Shown piece after piece: positions 26,201-34,571 of a stretch of 64,000 bases of DNA (its first letter is position 1; every line of letters begins with the position of its first letter). Source of the stretch: Streptomyces ureilyticus (GTDB lineage: Bacteria > Actinomycetota > Actinomycetes > Streptomycetales > Streptomycetaceae); contig NZ_JAAKZX010000025.1 of assembly GCF_011045025.1 (NCBI RefSeq), forward strand, positions 1-64,000, written 5' to 3'. The notes under the pieces were generated by a model. It saw only the letters and a program-made list of their open reading frames with translations. It did not search any database and had not been told where the DNA came from. A program made the translations under genes and the position numbers.

Positions 26201-27988
26201 GTGTCACCAGACGACCCGAGATCCGCATGGCAGCCGATGCCTTGGGGTCGCACGCCCCGCCGTAGCCGGATGCGCCGGCGCTTTGTCGCGGGGGCGGTGG
26301 CGGTGCTCGCCGCCTCGGCCGGTGTCGGCGCCCTGGCGCCCAGCGCGGGCGCAGCGCCGACCGTCGACATCAGTGTGGATGCCGGTACCTCCCTGGGCAC
26401 GGTGCCCAGCAGTGGTGTCGGCCTCAACACGGGCTACGGCGACGAGCACATGGGGACCGCCAAGGTGACATCGCTGATGAAGGCCGCGGGCGTTCGGCAG
26501 CTGCGCTATCCCGGCGGCTCCGGCGCGGACGACTACCACTGGAAGACCCACACCTACGGCGACGGCAGCGGCTGGATCCCCTCCAACACCAACTTCGACC
26601 GCTTCATGGCCACCGCGAAGAAGGTCGGCGCCCAGCCGATCCTGACCGCGAACTACGGTTCCGGCACCCCCCAGGAGGCCGCCGACTGGGTCAAGTACGC
26701 CAACGTCGACAAGGGTTACGGCGTGAAGTACTGGGAGATCGGCAACGAGGTCTACGGCAACGGGCACTACGGCGACGGCAAGGGCTGGGAAACCGACAAC
26801 CACGCCGACAAGAGCCCGAAGGAGTACGGGAAGAACCTCGTCGCCTACTCGAAGGCGATGAAGGCCGTGGATCCGAAGGTGAAGATCGGAGCGGTGCTCA
26901 CCACCCCCGGCTTCTGGCCGGATGCGGAGAAGGCTCCCGGTGACACCGCCGACTGGAACAACACGGTCCTCTCCATCGCGGGACGCTCGATCGACTTCGT
27001 CATCGTCCACTGGTATCCGGGCGGCACCACCACTGCCGACCTGCTGAACACCCCCTCCCGGATCGCCGGTGTCAGGTCCTCGCTGCGCTCGCTGATCGCC
27101 AAGTACACGGGCTCGCGCGCCGCTTCGGTGGAGATCGCGGTCACCGAGAACGGCGCCGTCGGCTCGCCCGCCCAGACCAGCCAGGCCGCAGCCCTGTTCG
27201 CGCCGGACACCTACATGACCTGGTTCGAGCAAGGCGCCACCCACGTGGACTGGTGGAACCTGCACAACGGCACGGACCAAGCACCCACCACCGTCCACGG
27301 CCAGACCGACTACCAGGACGGGGGTGTGCTCTCCGCTGGAACCTGCGCCGGGGGGAAGTGCCAACCGCCGCGCGACACGCCCTTCCCCACCTACTGGGGC
27401 ATCCGCTCGCTGACCGCACTGGCGAAGCCTGGCGACACCATGGTCAAGTCGTCCTCGCGCAACTCGTCGGTCGCCGTGCACGCGGTGCGGAGCAGCAAGG
27501 GCGGTCTGAACGTCATGCTGATCAACAAGAGCCCGAAGGACGCGGCGCCGGTGTCGCTCTCGTACGCCGGATTCACCCCGGCCGCAGGGGCGGTCACGAC
27601 CGTTTCGTATGCCAAGGGAGACACTGCCCTGACGACGGCGAAGCGGGGCACGGCGGTCGCACAGACGCTGCCGCCGTACTCGATCACGACTCTTCAGCTG
27701 AAGCCCGCGCCGGGGACCGCTGGCGCTGACAAGCCGACGCCCGCCCCCACGCCGACCGCCCCCACGCCGGTTGTCTCCGCCCCCGGCACGACCGGCACCC
27801 GTGCGCAGGGGGAGATCGGCGCACGCGTCGGCCAGCCGACCCCGAACAGCACGTCCGGCGACCTGGCTTCCACCGGGGCGAACAACGCTGTTGTCACGTA
27901 CAGCGCCCTCGGTGGCCTGCTGGTCATCGCTGCCGGCGGCGCGCTGGTGCTTCGCGGACGTCGCCGCAGGGGTTTGCACGGGAAGTGA
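26201..27988 (+). CDS. Secreted arabinofuranosidase-like glycoside hydrolase with LAxTG sortase anchor
   Basis: A 595-residue protein. An Arg-rich n-region (TPRRSRMRRRF) and hydrophobic stretch end near APSAGAAP. The catalytic TIM barrel (about 50-410) includes RQLRYPGGSGADDYHW, YWEIGNEVYG with the likely acid/base Glu, and IAVTENGAVG with a likely nucleophile Glu, as in GH51/GH39-type alpha-L-arabinofuranosidases. A beta domain and Pro/Thr linker follow, then the sorting signal LASTG, a hydrophobic helix and RGRRRRG. GTG at 26201 has CGGAG upstream. It probably cleaves arabinose or related residues at the cell wall. An AbfB domain occurs in the sigma-factor fusion 6 kb upstream, suggesting a functional link. 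Confidence 0.85.
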   Translation: MSPDDPRSAWQPMPWGRTPRRSRMRRRFVAGAVAVLAASAGVGALAPSAGAAPTVDISVDAGTSLGTVPSSGVGLNTGYGDEHMGTAKVTSLMKAAGVRQLRYPGGSGADDYHWKTHTYGDGSGWIPSNTNFDRFMATAKKVGAQPILTANYGSGTPQEAADWVKYANVDKGYGVKYWEIGNEVYGNGHYGDGKGWETDNHADKSPKEYGKNLVAYSKAMKAVDPKVKIGAVLTTPGFWPDAEKAPGDTADWNNTVLSIAGRSIDFVIVHWYPGGTTTADLLNTPSRIAGVRSSLRSLIAKYTGSRAASVEIAVTENGAVGSPAQTSQAAALFAPDTYMTWFEQGATHVDWWNLHNGTDQAPTTVHGQTDYQDGGVLSAGTCAGGKCQPPRDTPFPTYWGIRSLTALAKPGDTMVKSSSRNSSVAVHAVRSSKGGLNVMLINKSPKDAAPVSLSYAGFTPAAGAVTTVSYAKGDTALTTAKRGTAVAQTLPPYSITTLQLKPAPGTAGADKPTPAPTPTAPTPVVSAPGTTGTRAQGEIGARVGQPTPNSTSGDLASTGANNAVVTYSALGGLLVIAAGGALVLRGRRRRGLHGK

Positions 27989-28078
27989 GACCGCGTGAGT
28001 GACTGACGGCCCGGCAACAACGCCACCCACCCGTGGCGTGCGCGCCGGGCCGTCGGCCTCCGCGCCGGCGTCGGCGGT

Positions 28079-28336
28079 CAGGAAACAAACACGGCCCGGG
28101 TCGTTGACCTGGACCTGGCCTACCTCGGCACAGGTCCCGACCCGTGGGGCGGCCCACGGGCCGCGTTCCGGGCCACCGTGGAACTGCCGCGCGAGGACTT
28201 CGCGATGAACTACAACCAGGTCGTCCAGGTCGTCCAGGCCGTCCAGGCCGGCATCGGCACCACGCTCCGCGTCGGGATCGACCTCCAGGCCGTCCACGGC
28301 CCGAGCGAGTTCTGGGCCAGGGGCCTGGGCGACTAG
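28079..28336 (+). pseudogene. YceI-family 3' remnant
   Basis: The frame ending at the TAG of 28334-28336 encodes VVDLDLAYLGTGPDPWGG, then ATVELPREDFAMNYN and ends ARGLGD. This matches the C-terminal half of YceI lipocalin-like proteins (YLG-x-DPWG and RxDFG-x-N signatures). The N-terminal half is absent and no start codon or ribosome site fits. Confidence 0.7.
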
Positions 28337-28487
28337 CAGAATCGGCCGAGAGGGTCCTCCTCCCCTCCGGCGCCAAGCTGCTGGCCAAGCCCATGATCAT
28401 TCTCAGCGCCAACGGCTGTACCGATGTCCCAAGCCCGTACAAGGGCGGCCGCGCCCCAAGTACAGCCCTCGCACGCTGGCGAGCCCA

Positions 28488-29108
28488 ATGAAGCTCATTT
28501 TGCGGAAGTCGGCGAGATTTCTTACGCGGAGGGAGGCGGGGCTGGCGGCGTGGTTCCGGCGGTGGGCTCGGCTGGAGAGGCTGGCGGTCAGCTTGTGTAC
28601 GTATGAGTGCAGGCTGGTGCCCGGGCTGTTGCAGTCGGAGGAGTACGCGCGGGCGGTGTTCGAGGGCACGATTCCGGTGGTCTCGGACGAGCGGCTGGAG
28701 GCTCTGCTCGCGGTGAGGACGGAGCGGCAGAGGATGCTGTACGAGCGGCCGACCGTCCCCTTCAGCTTCATCGTCGAGGAGCATGTCTTTCGGCGTCGGT
28801 ACGGGGACGCGGAGCAGATGCGGGGCACGTTGGACCACGTACTTGAGCACAGTGCTCCGCGCAACGTGACGCTTCAAATCGTGCCGCTGGAAGGTGGGTT
28901 GCACTCGTGTCTGGATGGCCCCGTGCGGCTCGCCGAGACGGCGGAAGGGCGGCGGTTCGCGTACTGCGAGGGACAGCAGAACGGGCGCTTGATCGCTGAC
29001 GTGAAAGAGGTGAGCCTCCTCCAGCAGCGCTATGACACACTGCGCTCGCAGGCCCTCAACCCCAAAGACTCCCGGGGCCTGTTGGAGCGACTGCGGGGAG
29101 AGCTATGA
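28488..29108 (+). CDS. DUF5753 protein lacking its XRE helix-turn-helix
   Basis: 206 residues matching the DUF5753 (Scr1-like) effector domain: YECRLVPGLLQSEEYARA, FSFIVEEHVFRRR, and VTLQIVPLEGGLHSCLDGPV. Family members are normally about 280 residues with an N-terminal XRE HTH. Here the first 20 residues are Arg-rich and unrelated, so the DNA-binding part is missing and the gene is probably 5' truncated. ATG at 28488 lacks a good ribosome site. Its stop overlaps the DUF397 start (ATGA), which preserves the usual pair arrangement. Confidence 0.8.
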   Translation: MKLILRKSARFLTRREAGLAAWFRRWARLERLAVSLCTYECRLVPGLLQSEEYARAVFEGTIPVVSDERLEALLAVRTERQRMLYERPTVPFSFIVEEHVFRRRYGDAEQMRGTLDHVLEHSAPRNVTLQIVPLEGGLHSCLDGPVRLAETAEGRRFAYCEGQQNGRLIADVKEVSLLQQRYDTLRSQALNPKDSRGLLERLRGEL

Positions 29109-29299
29109 GCACGTCGGAACTTGCCTGGTTCAAGTCCAGTTACAGCGGGAGCCAGGGTGACGACTGCGTAGAGGTCGCCGTCACCGAACAGGCCATCCAC
29201 GTACGGGACTCCAAGGACGCGGCGCGGCCTCACTTCGCCGTCGGGCGTGAGGGGTGGGCGCAGTTCGTGGGGTTCGTGGGATCTGTCTCGACGGCCTGA
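29105..29299 (+). CDS. DUF397 protein
   Basis: A 64-residue protein with the DUF397 signature: LAWFKSSYSGSQGDDCVEVA, then HVRDSKD and a C-terminal W-x2-F. DUF397 proteins are partners of XRE/DUF5753 regulators in actinobacteria (the bldB/whiJ-type and Scr1/Scr2-like pairs) and are thought to antagonise them. It overlaps the truncated DUF5753 gene by 4 bp. Intact here, though its partner has lost its HTH. Confidence 0.92.
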   Translation: MSTSELAWFKSSYSGSQGDDCVEVAVTEQAIHVRDSKDAARPHFAVGREGWAQFVGFVGSVSTA

Positions 29300-29320
29300 A
29301 ACGGGTCGCCTGCCCGTCTG

Positions 29321-29343
29321 TTGACCCTCGACCTTGTGTAGGG
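29321..29343 (+). promoter_or_regulatory. Candidate MerR-type promoter/operator
   Basis: TTGACC at 29321-29326 overlaps a dyad CCCT (29325-29328) ... AGGG (29340-29343) about 28 bp before the MerR-clamp gene. MerR proteins usually bind such dyads in the spacer of their own promoter. No convincing -10 box was found, so confidence is limited. Confidence 0.35.
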
Positions 29344-29370
29344 CTCAGAGTTCCGGGTGTGGAGAGCGAG

Positions 29371-30462
29371 ATGCGCAGCATTGGTGAGATGGCCCGGGAC
29401 AGTGGACTGGGCGTGAGCGCCCTGCGGTTTTACGACCGTGCCGGTGTGCTTGTGCCCGCCTGGGTGGATCCGGTGAGTGGCTATCGCTGGTATGGCCCCG
29501 AGCAGCTTGAAGAGGCTCGGTTGCTGGCTCGGTTGCGGCGGGCGGGTATGCCGTTGGCGGACGTCAGGCTGGTGCTGGCCGGCTGGTCCAGTGCGGACAC
29601 CGACCTGGTGCGCAAGCTCCTTCAGACGCATCTGCGGCGTCTTGAGCAGGGGCTGTCCGATGCCCGCGGTGAGTTCTCCACGCTCCGAGCACTACTCGAC
29701 CACAGGGAGAACAACCCTATGACTTCGCTCCGCACCGCCACCGTCAAGCTGTCCGTCTCCGCGCTTGAGCTGGCCGCCGCGTTGGACGCCGTTCGTTTCG
29801 CCGTCAGTACCGACCCGGAGTTGCCGATGCTCGGTGGTGTCCTCTTCGACATCGAGGGCGAGGCACTCGACGTCGTGGCCACCGACCGGTACCGGATGGC
29901 CGTGGCGCGGGCGGATACCGCCGGGCACGGCGGTACCCGTGTGCAGGTCATCGTTCCTGCCCCGCTCGCCGATGCGATGCGAGCGCTGCTGAGTGACGAG
30001 GAGCCCGTCCAACTCGCCGTGGACGGTGACCGCGTGACGCTGGAGACCGAGGACGGGGGCCGTCAGGCGGCCGGGCAGTGCCTTGATCACGACTTTCCTG
30101 ACTACCGTCGCCTCGTTCACGTGCCGGCTGGGCGCCGCGCCCTTGTCGATGTGCCGGCTTTCCAGGAGGCGGTACGGACCGGTCCCGTCCGGGCGAGCGA
30201 GGTGCGCAAGCCGGATGACGTGTCATGCGAACTGAGCGTGCTCAAGGTGACCGACGACGGCACGGTGACCATCTGCGAAGACGGTGACGACGGCCAGGAC
30301 CAGGTCGCCGTCAACCGCGAGTTCCTGCTGGACGCGCTCGCCGCCGGAGCCAGGGACCAACTGGTCCTGGAGTTCGGCGCTCCCACAGCGCCCTTGGCGA
30401 TCCGCCGTCCCGACACCCGGGACACGTTCTCGATGCTGATGCCGGTCCGCCTGGAGGACTGA
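29371..30462 (+). CDS. MerR-family regulator fused to a DnaN sliding-clamp-like domain
   Basis: A 363-residue fusion. Residues 1-70 are a MerR winged HTH (MRSIGEMARDSGLGVSALRF, YRWYGPEQLEEARLLARLR), followed by a dimerisation helix to about 112. From about 118 to the end the sequence looks like two domains of the DNA polymerase III beta clamp (PMLGGVLFDIEGEALDVVAT followed by DRYRMAVA, HDFPDYRRLV, and a C-terminal FSMLMPVR). The MerR part suggests promoter binding; the clamp part may bind a ligand, a clamp partner or simply dimerise. ATG at 29371 has GGAGAG five bases upstream; GTG at 29359 is possible. Related proteins occur in Streptomyces, but I know of no defined function. Confidence 0.88.
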   Translation: MRSIGEMARDSGLGVSALRFYDRAGVLVPAWVDPVSGYRWYGPEQLEEARLLARLRRAGMPLADVRLVLAGWSSADTDLVRKLLQTHLRRLEQGLSDARGEFSTLRALLDHRENNPMTSLRTATVKLSVSALELAAALDAVRFAVSTDPELPMLGGVLFDIEGEALDVVATDRYRMAVARADTAGHGGTRVQVIVPAPLADAMRALLSDEEPVQLAVDGDRVTLETEDGGRQAAGQCLDHDFPDYRRLVHVPAGRRALVDVPAFQEAVRTGPVRASEVRKPDDVSCELSVLKVTDDGTVTICEDGDDGQDQVAVNREFLLDALAAGARDQLVLEFGAPTAPLAIRRPDTRDTFSMLMPVRLED

Positions 30463-30660
30463 CCGAGAGGCCGTTCGGTGGTGCTGATCGTGGACCGGCC
30501 TCGGATCTCAGGGGTGGCCTGGCCGCGCAGGCACTGAGGCCGGTACGCGCCCAGTCGTCACCAGCGCTTCATCCAGCCCTGTCGCCGTTGGCGGGCCGTT
30601 GTCAGTGCCTCGCGTTAGTCTGCGCGCATCTGACCGATTTCCCCGATCAGGGAGGTTTTG

Positions 30661-31074
30661 ATGGCCTCGAAGCTCAATCCGTATCTCAGCTTCAACGGTG
30701 ACGCCCGGCAGGCGTTGGAGTTCTACAAGGAGGTGTTCGGCGGCACGCTGGCGATGAACACCTACGGCGAGTTCGGGCAGGGGGACACGCCGGACGCCGA
30801 CAAGATCATGCACGGGATGCTGGAGACTCCGAGCGGCTTTACCCTGATGGGTGCCGACGGTGCTCCGGGGCAGGAGGCGCAGCCTGGCGGCAACTTCTCG
30901 GTGGCTCTGACCGGCGACGACGACGCCGAGCTGCGCGGCTACTGGGAGAAGCTGTCCGCCGACGGCTCGGTGTCCGTGCCGCTGGAGAAGCAGATGTGGG
31001 GCGACGTATTCGGTATGTGTACGGACCGGTTCGGCGTCCCGTGGATGGTGAACATCAGCGAGAAGCAGGGCTGA
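30661..31074 (+). CDS. VOC-family (PhnB/glyoxalase-like) protein
   Basis: A 137-residue vicinal-oxygen-chelate protein: NPYLSFNGDARQALEFYKEV at the start, then MHGMLETPSGFTLMGAD, and GDVFGMCTDRFGVPWMVNI at the end, as in PhnB-like/DUF1428-type glyoxalase-fold proteins. The exact reaction cannot be predicted; the family includes glyoxalases, dioxygenases and resistance proteins. ATG at 30661 has AGGGAGG upstream. It is a single gene closed by a strong hairpin ten bases after the stop. Confidence 0.92.
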   Translation: MASKLNPYLSFNGDARQALEFYKEVFGGTLAMNTYGEFGQGDTPDADKIMHGMLETPSGFTLMGADGAPGQEAQPGGNFSVALTGDDDAELRGYWEKLSADGSVSVPLEKQMWGDVFGMCTDRFGVPWMVNISEKQG

Positions 31075-31083
31075 GCGCGGAAC

Positions 31084-31125
31084 GGCACGGGGCGGAACCG
31101 GATTCCTCCGGTTCCGCCCCGTGCC
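31084..31125 (+). terminator. Strong terminator hairpin after VOC gene
   Basis: A perfect 19-bp stem (31084-31102 with 31107-31125) around a TTCC loop starts ten bases after the VOC stop codon. Confidence 0.85.
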
Positions 31126-31139
31126 TCATGCATTCCGCC

Positions 31140-31429
31140 CCGTGGCCAACGCTCCTCGTCGTCACCCACGACCCGCTCGTCTCCGGCCAGGTCCGCCGCA
31201 CGGTCCGCATCCGCGACGGCCGTACGTCGACGGAGACACTCCGCACACCCGACGGCACGGACGCGGAGGAGTACACGGTCCTCGGCCGCACGGGCCGTCT
31301 CCGACTGCCCACGCGACTACGCGGAACGCTACGGACTGCGCGGCCGGGTCCCGCCTGACGGCGGAGGCGGACCATGTGGGGGTGTGGCCGGACGAGAGCG
31401 ACCGGCCCGGACCTGCCGGTCTGCCGTAG
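31140..31429 (+). pseudogene. ABC transporter ATP-binding protein remnant
   Basis: The first frame encodes TLLVVTHDPLVSGQVRRTVR and IRDGRTSTETL, the H-loop and C-terminal tail of a MacB/LolD-like ATPase. The similarity then continues across two frame changes as LPRDYAERYGLRGRV and LTAEADHVGVWPDE. Walker A, signature and Walker B are absent. It is a decayed 3' end with at least two frameshifts. Confidence 0.7.
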
Positions 31430-31625
31430 CAGTGTTCTGTGGACACACGCTGTGTTGCCTCAGGCCGTGTTTCGAGCGGGCCGGCGACCGCTGCGCCGCC
31501 CGGGGGCTTGAGGTATCCGCCACACCGGGAATGTTCGGACAAAGCAAGGCGCGGTCGGCGCCGGACCGAACAGGGCACGGTCCGACCCGTGATGTCCAGG
31601 GCCGGGGTGGCCGGACAGCGGTCAC

Positions 31626-31661
31626 AGGACCGGTCGGCCCTGACAGTGGCCCTTAGGCCCC
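31626..31661 (+). promoter_or_regulatory. DosR/DevR-like box pair upstream of universal stress gene 1
   Basis: AGGACCGGTCGGCCCT (31626-31641) resembles mycobacterial DosR boxes of the GGGACC-N-GGCCC type. AGTGGCCCTTAGGCCCC (31645-31661) follows, 84 bp before the start codon. Related elements precede the other two universal stress genes. Confidence 0.5.
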
Positions 31662-31728
31662 ATGACAACGAGGGTGTGTCCGGGGTGGAGTGGAGGGGAG
31701 AGCAAAGCGTCTGGACGTAGGAGGCACG

Positions 31729-32616
31729 ATGAGTGGTCTGGTGGTCGTTGGTGTGGACGGGTCGGCGTCGGGTCTCGCCGCAGCGGAGGCGGCGGCACGG
31801 GAGGCGCAGGCGCGTGGAGCGGGGCTGCGCGTGGTGCATGCGTTCCTCTGGCCGGCCATGCATGTGGCATTGGAGCCATCGCCGCTGGGCCCGCCCGGGG
31901 GCGGGATCCGGAACATGGTGGAACGTCTGGTGGCCGAGGCGGTGGAGCGGGCGCGGGCGACGGCGCCGGATGTCGATGTCAGTCACGCGGTGGTGACCGG
32001 TGAGCCTTTGACGGTCCTGGAGGCGCAGTCGCGTTCTGCCGAGCTGGTGGTGGTGGGGTCGCGGGGCATGGGTGGGTTCGTCGGGCTGCTGGTGGGGTCG
32101 ACGGCGGCGCATCTTGCGGCGCACAGCCGGTGTCCGGTGCTGGTGGTCCGTGAGCAGCCGAGTGCGGACGGGCCGGTCGTGCTGGGCGTGGACGGTTCGG
32201 CCGGGGGAGAGCGGGCGGTGGAGTTCGCCTTCGCCGAGGCCGAGCTGCGGAAGGCACCGCTGGTGGCCCTGCATGCCTGGACCACGTGGAATGCGCCGCT
32301 GCCCGCGCCGCAGGACGCGTCGGAGCCGTACGCGAACCCGCCGGGTGCTCTCGCCGAGGCGGAGGAGCGCTTGCTGTCCGAGGCGCTCGCCGGCCACCGG
32401 GCGCGCTACCCGGGTGTGGTGGTGGAGCACAGGGTGGTGCACGGTCGGACGCGGGAGGCGTTGATCGACGCGAGCCGGTCCGCGCAGCTGATGGTGGTGG
32501 GTGCCCGGGGGCGCGGCGGTTTCGCCGGGTTGTTGCTCGGTTCGGTCAGCCAGGCCCTGCTTCACCACGCCCACTGTCCTGTCGCGGTGGTGCGGGCCGC
32601 GGGCACGCATCACTGA
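31729..32616 (+). CDS. Universal stress protein, tandem UspA domains
   Basis: A 295-residue protein with two UspA domains (about 1-145 and 150-295). Each has the N-terminal VGVDGS strand and the ATP-binding GxxGx9GS pattern: GSRGMGGFVGLLVGSTA in the first and GARGRGGFAGLLLGSVS in the second, implying nucleotide binding. Universal stress proteins of this type support survival under hypoxia or starvation in actinobacteria. ATG at 31729 has GGAGG upstream. Its 3' end overlaps the convergent antiporter gene by 71 bp. Probably controlled by the DosR-like boxes upstream. Confidence 0.93.
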   Translation: MSGLVVVGVDGSASGLAAAEAAAREAQARGAGLRVVHAFLWPAMHVALEPSPLGPPGGGIRNMVERLVAEAVERARATAPDVDVSHAVVTGEPLTVLEAQSRSAELVVVGSRGMGGFVGLLVGSTAAHLAAHSRCPVLVVREQPSADGPVVLGVDGSAGGERAVEFAFAEAELRKAPLVALHAWTTWNAPLPAPQDASEPYANPPGALAEAEERLLSEALAGHRARYPGVVVEHRVVHGRTREALIDASRSAQLMVVGARGRGGFAGLLLGSVSQALLHHAHCPVAVVRAAGTHH

Positions 32617-33805
32617 CCGCACCCGGCCCGGGGCCCGCCGCCCTGTTCCGCGGTGCGGGCGGGCGGAGGGCCCCGGGCCGGGTGGGGGCGAAGCGGGTGA
32701 GGACGGGGCCGCAGATGGCGAGGAGCATCACGTAGGTGGTGACCAGCGCTGCGAGGCGGCCCTGCGTGGGGGCGGCCAGGCCGATGATGACGACGGAGAA
32801 CTCGCCGCGGGCGATGAGCGCGGTTCCGGCCCGCAGTCCGCCGCGGCGGCCCGCGCCGTCGCGGCGGGCCGCGTACCAGCCGGTGGCCAGCTTGGTGGCT
32901 CCGGTGACCACCGCCAGCGCCACGGCGGCGGGCAGCATCGGCAGCAGGTCGCCCGGATCGACGGACATGCCGAGGGCCAGGAAGAACACGGCGGCGAAAA
33001 GATCGCGCAGCGGGCTGAGCACAGTTCTGGCCCGGTCGGCGGCGGCTCCGGTCAGTGCGAGCCCGATCAGGAAGGCGCCGACGGCGGCGGAGACGTGGAT
33101 GATCTCGGCCAGCGCGGCGACGATCAGGGTGATGCCGAGGATCCGGAGCAGTACCTGCTCGGCATCGGGGTGGGACAGGATCCGGCTCACATGGTGGCCC
33201 CAGCGCCAGGACACGGCGATGGCCGCGACGACGGCCGCCATGGCGGCCGCGACGGCTAGCAGAGCCTGCCACCAGGTACCTCCGGAGACGACGACGGCGA
33301 GCAGTGGCAGGTAGGCGGCCATCACGAAGTCCTCCACCACCAGCACGGACAGCACCGCCGGGGTCTCCCGGTTGCCCAGTCGGCGCAGGTCGCCGAGCAG
33401 GCGGGCGATGATGCCGGAGGAGGAGATATAGGTGGCGCCGGCGAGCGCGAGGATGCCGGTCGCGTCCAGACCGAGCAGCCAGCCGGCCACGGCGCCGGGG
33501 GTGGCGTTGAGGGCGAGATCGACGACGGCGGAAGCGCGGTGACGTCGGACGCTGACGGTGAACTCGCGGACGGTGAAGTCCAGGCCGAGGACGAGCAGCA
33601 GGAGGATCACGCCGATCGAGGCGCCCGCGTCGACGAAGTCCCGGGCGGCGGGAACCGGGGCGATGCCGCCGTCGCCCAGCGCCAGCCCCGCCACCAGGTA
33701 CAGCGGCACCGGAGAGAGGGCGAAGCGCCGTGCGACCGTGCCGAGCAGACTCAGCGCGGTCAGGATGACCCCCAGCTCCAGCAGCAGGGCGATGGGTGTG
33801 TGCAC
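32546..33805 (-). CDS. CPA2-type cation/proton antiporter
   Basis: A 419-residue membrane protein of the Kef/NapA-like CPA2 family with about twelve hydrophobic segments. Motifs include LYLVAGLALGDGG, GVILLLLVLGLDF, ATYISSSGIIARLLGDL and VLVVEDFVMAAYLPLLAV. It should exchange K+ or Na+ for H+. The hydrophilic C-terminal 45 residues are Pro/Gly/Ala rich and extend over the convergent universal stress gene. GTG at 33805 lies 3 bp beyond the stop of the RCK_C gene, so the two are translationally coupled as channel and regulatory subunit. Confidence 0.92.
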   Translation of the reverse strand: MHTPIALLLELGVILTALSLLGTVARRFALSPVPLYLVAGLALGDGGIAPVPAARDFVDAGASIGVILLLLVLGLDFTVREFTVSVRRHRASAVVDLALNATPGAVAGWLLGLDATGILALAGATYISSSGIIARLLGDLRRLGNRETPAVLSVLVVEDFVMAAYLPLLAVVVSGGTWWQALLAVAAAMAAVVAAIAVSWRWGHHVSRILSHPDAEQVLLRILGITLIVAALAEIIHVSAAVGAFLIGLALTGAAADRARTVLSPLRDLFAAVFFLALGMSVDPGDLLPMLPAAVALAVVTGATKLATGWYAARRDGAGRRGGLRAGTALIARGEFSVVIIGLAAPTQGRLAALVTTYVMLLAICGPVLTRFAPTRPGALRPPAPRNRAAGPGPGAVSDACPRPAPPRQDSGRGEAGPG

Positions 33806-33808
33806 CGG

Positions 33809-34288
33809 TCAGCCCTGGACGATGCGCTGGACGCCGGCGATGCCCTCGCGGGTGCCGATCACCACCAAGACGTCACCGGCGCGGAGGGCCTGGCCGGGCC
33901 CGGGTGAGGCGATCACCTCCTCGCCGCGGACGACGGCCACGATCGACGCGCCGGTGCGGGTCCGGGCCCGGGTGTCGCCCAGGACGCGTCCGGCGAACGG
34001 GCTGCCCGGACCCACGGTGACCTGACCGGAGCTCAGGCCGGGCACCTCGCGAGTCAGGTCGGCGAACCGCTCCGCGATGCGCGGGGCGCCGAGAATCTCG
34101 GCGAGAGTGTCGGCCTCCTGATGGGTGAGCCGGACCACCGGCCGGGCCTCGTCGGGGTCGTCACCGGGGTAGACCACCAGCTCGAAGTCGCCCGAGCGCT
34201 GGGCGATGACCCCGATCCGGTCGCCCTCGTGGTTGACGAACTCGTACCGCAGCCCCACGCCGGGCAGCAGCACCTCGTTGACGTCCAT
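33809..34288 (-). CDS. TrkA-C (RCK_C) regulatory subunit of antiporter
   Basis: A 159-residue soluble protein with an N-terminal region (LPGVGLRYEFVNHEGDRIGV, as in KhtT/YjbQ-type regulators) and a C-terminal RCK_C domain (VGPGSPFAGRVLGD, VVRGEEVIASPGPGQALRAG, DVLVVIGT). RCK_C domains bind nucleotides or cations and gate the partner transporter. ATG at 34288 has GGGGAG six bases upstream. It is the first gene of a two-gene minus-strand operon with the antiporter and diverges from universal stress gene 2 over a 283-bp promoter region. Confidence 0.92.
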   Translation of the reverse strand: MDVNEVLLPGVGLRYEFVNHEGDRIGVIAQRSGDFELVVYPGDDPDEARPVVRLTHQEADTLAEILGAPRIAERFADLTREVPGLSSGQVTVGPGSPFAGRVLGDTRARTRTGASIVAVVRGEEVIASPGPGQALRAGDVLVVIGTREGIAGVQRIVQG

Positions 34289-34446
34289 GTGGATCTCCCC
34301 GCCAGTCATCAATTCGGATCTCCCGCGCGGACCCGTGGTCGCGGCCCGCCGTGCCCATGTCTTCGGCAGGCGTCGCGGGGGGCTCAAGTTCCCGTACAGC
34401 GGGTGTACGACCCGCTCGGTTGCGGCCAGTGTCCTGACCGCCCGGG

Positions 34447-34500
34447 AGGACCCGGAAGGGCCGAGTGGCCCACGCGACGGCCCGGTGGCCCCTAGGCGCA
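34447..34500. promoter_or_regulatory. DosR/DevR-like boxes between antiporter operon and universal stress gene 2
   Basis: AGGACCCGGAAGGGCC (34447-34462) and GGTGGCCCCTAGGCGCA (34484-34500) lie in the divergent promoter region, 88 bp before the stress gene start. The second resembles the element at 31645-31661 closely. Confidence 0.45.
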
Positions 34501-34571
34501 AAAGGGTGGCTGCGCCGAGGCTGAGGAGCCGAAGAGCCGCGCATCGGCGGCGTTCCGGGACGGAGAACCCA

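Larger units (their letters stand above)
31075..31728. other. 654-bp gap before the first universal stress gene
   Basis: Contains the VOC terminator, the ABC ATPase remnant and the regulatory boxes at 31626-31661. No intact gene is seen. Confidence 0.6.

Noticed and set aside
26204..28297. Long minus-strand open frame opposite the arabinofuranosidase-like gene
   Set aside because: The plus-strand frame has a signal peptide, catalytic motifs and sorting signal; the antisense frame has none.
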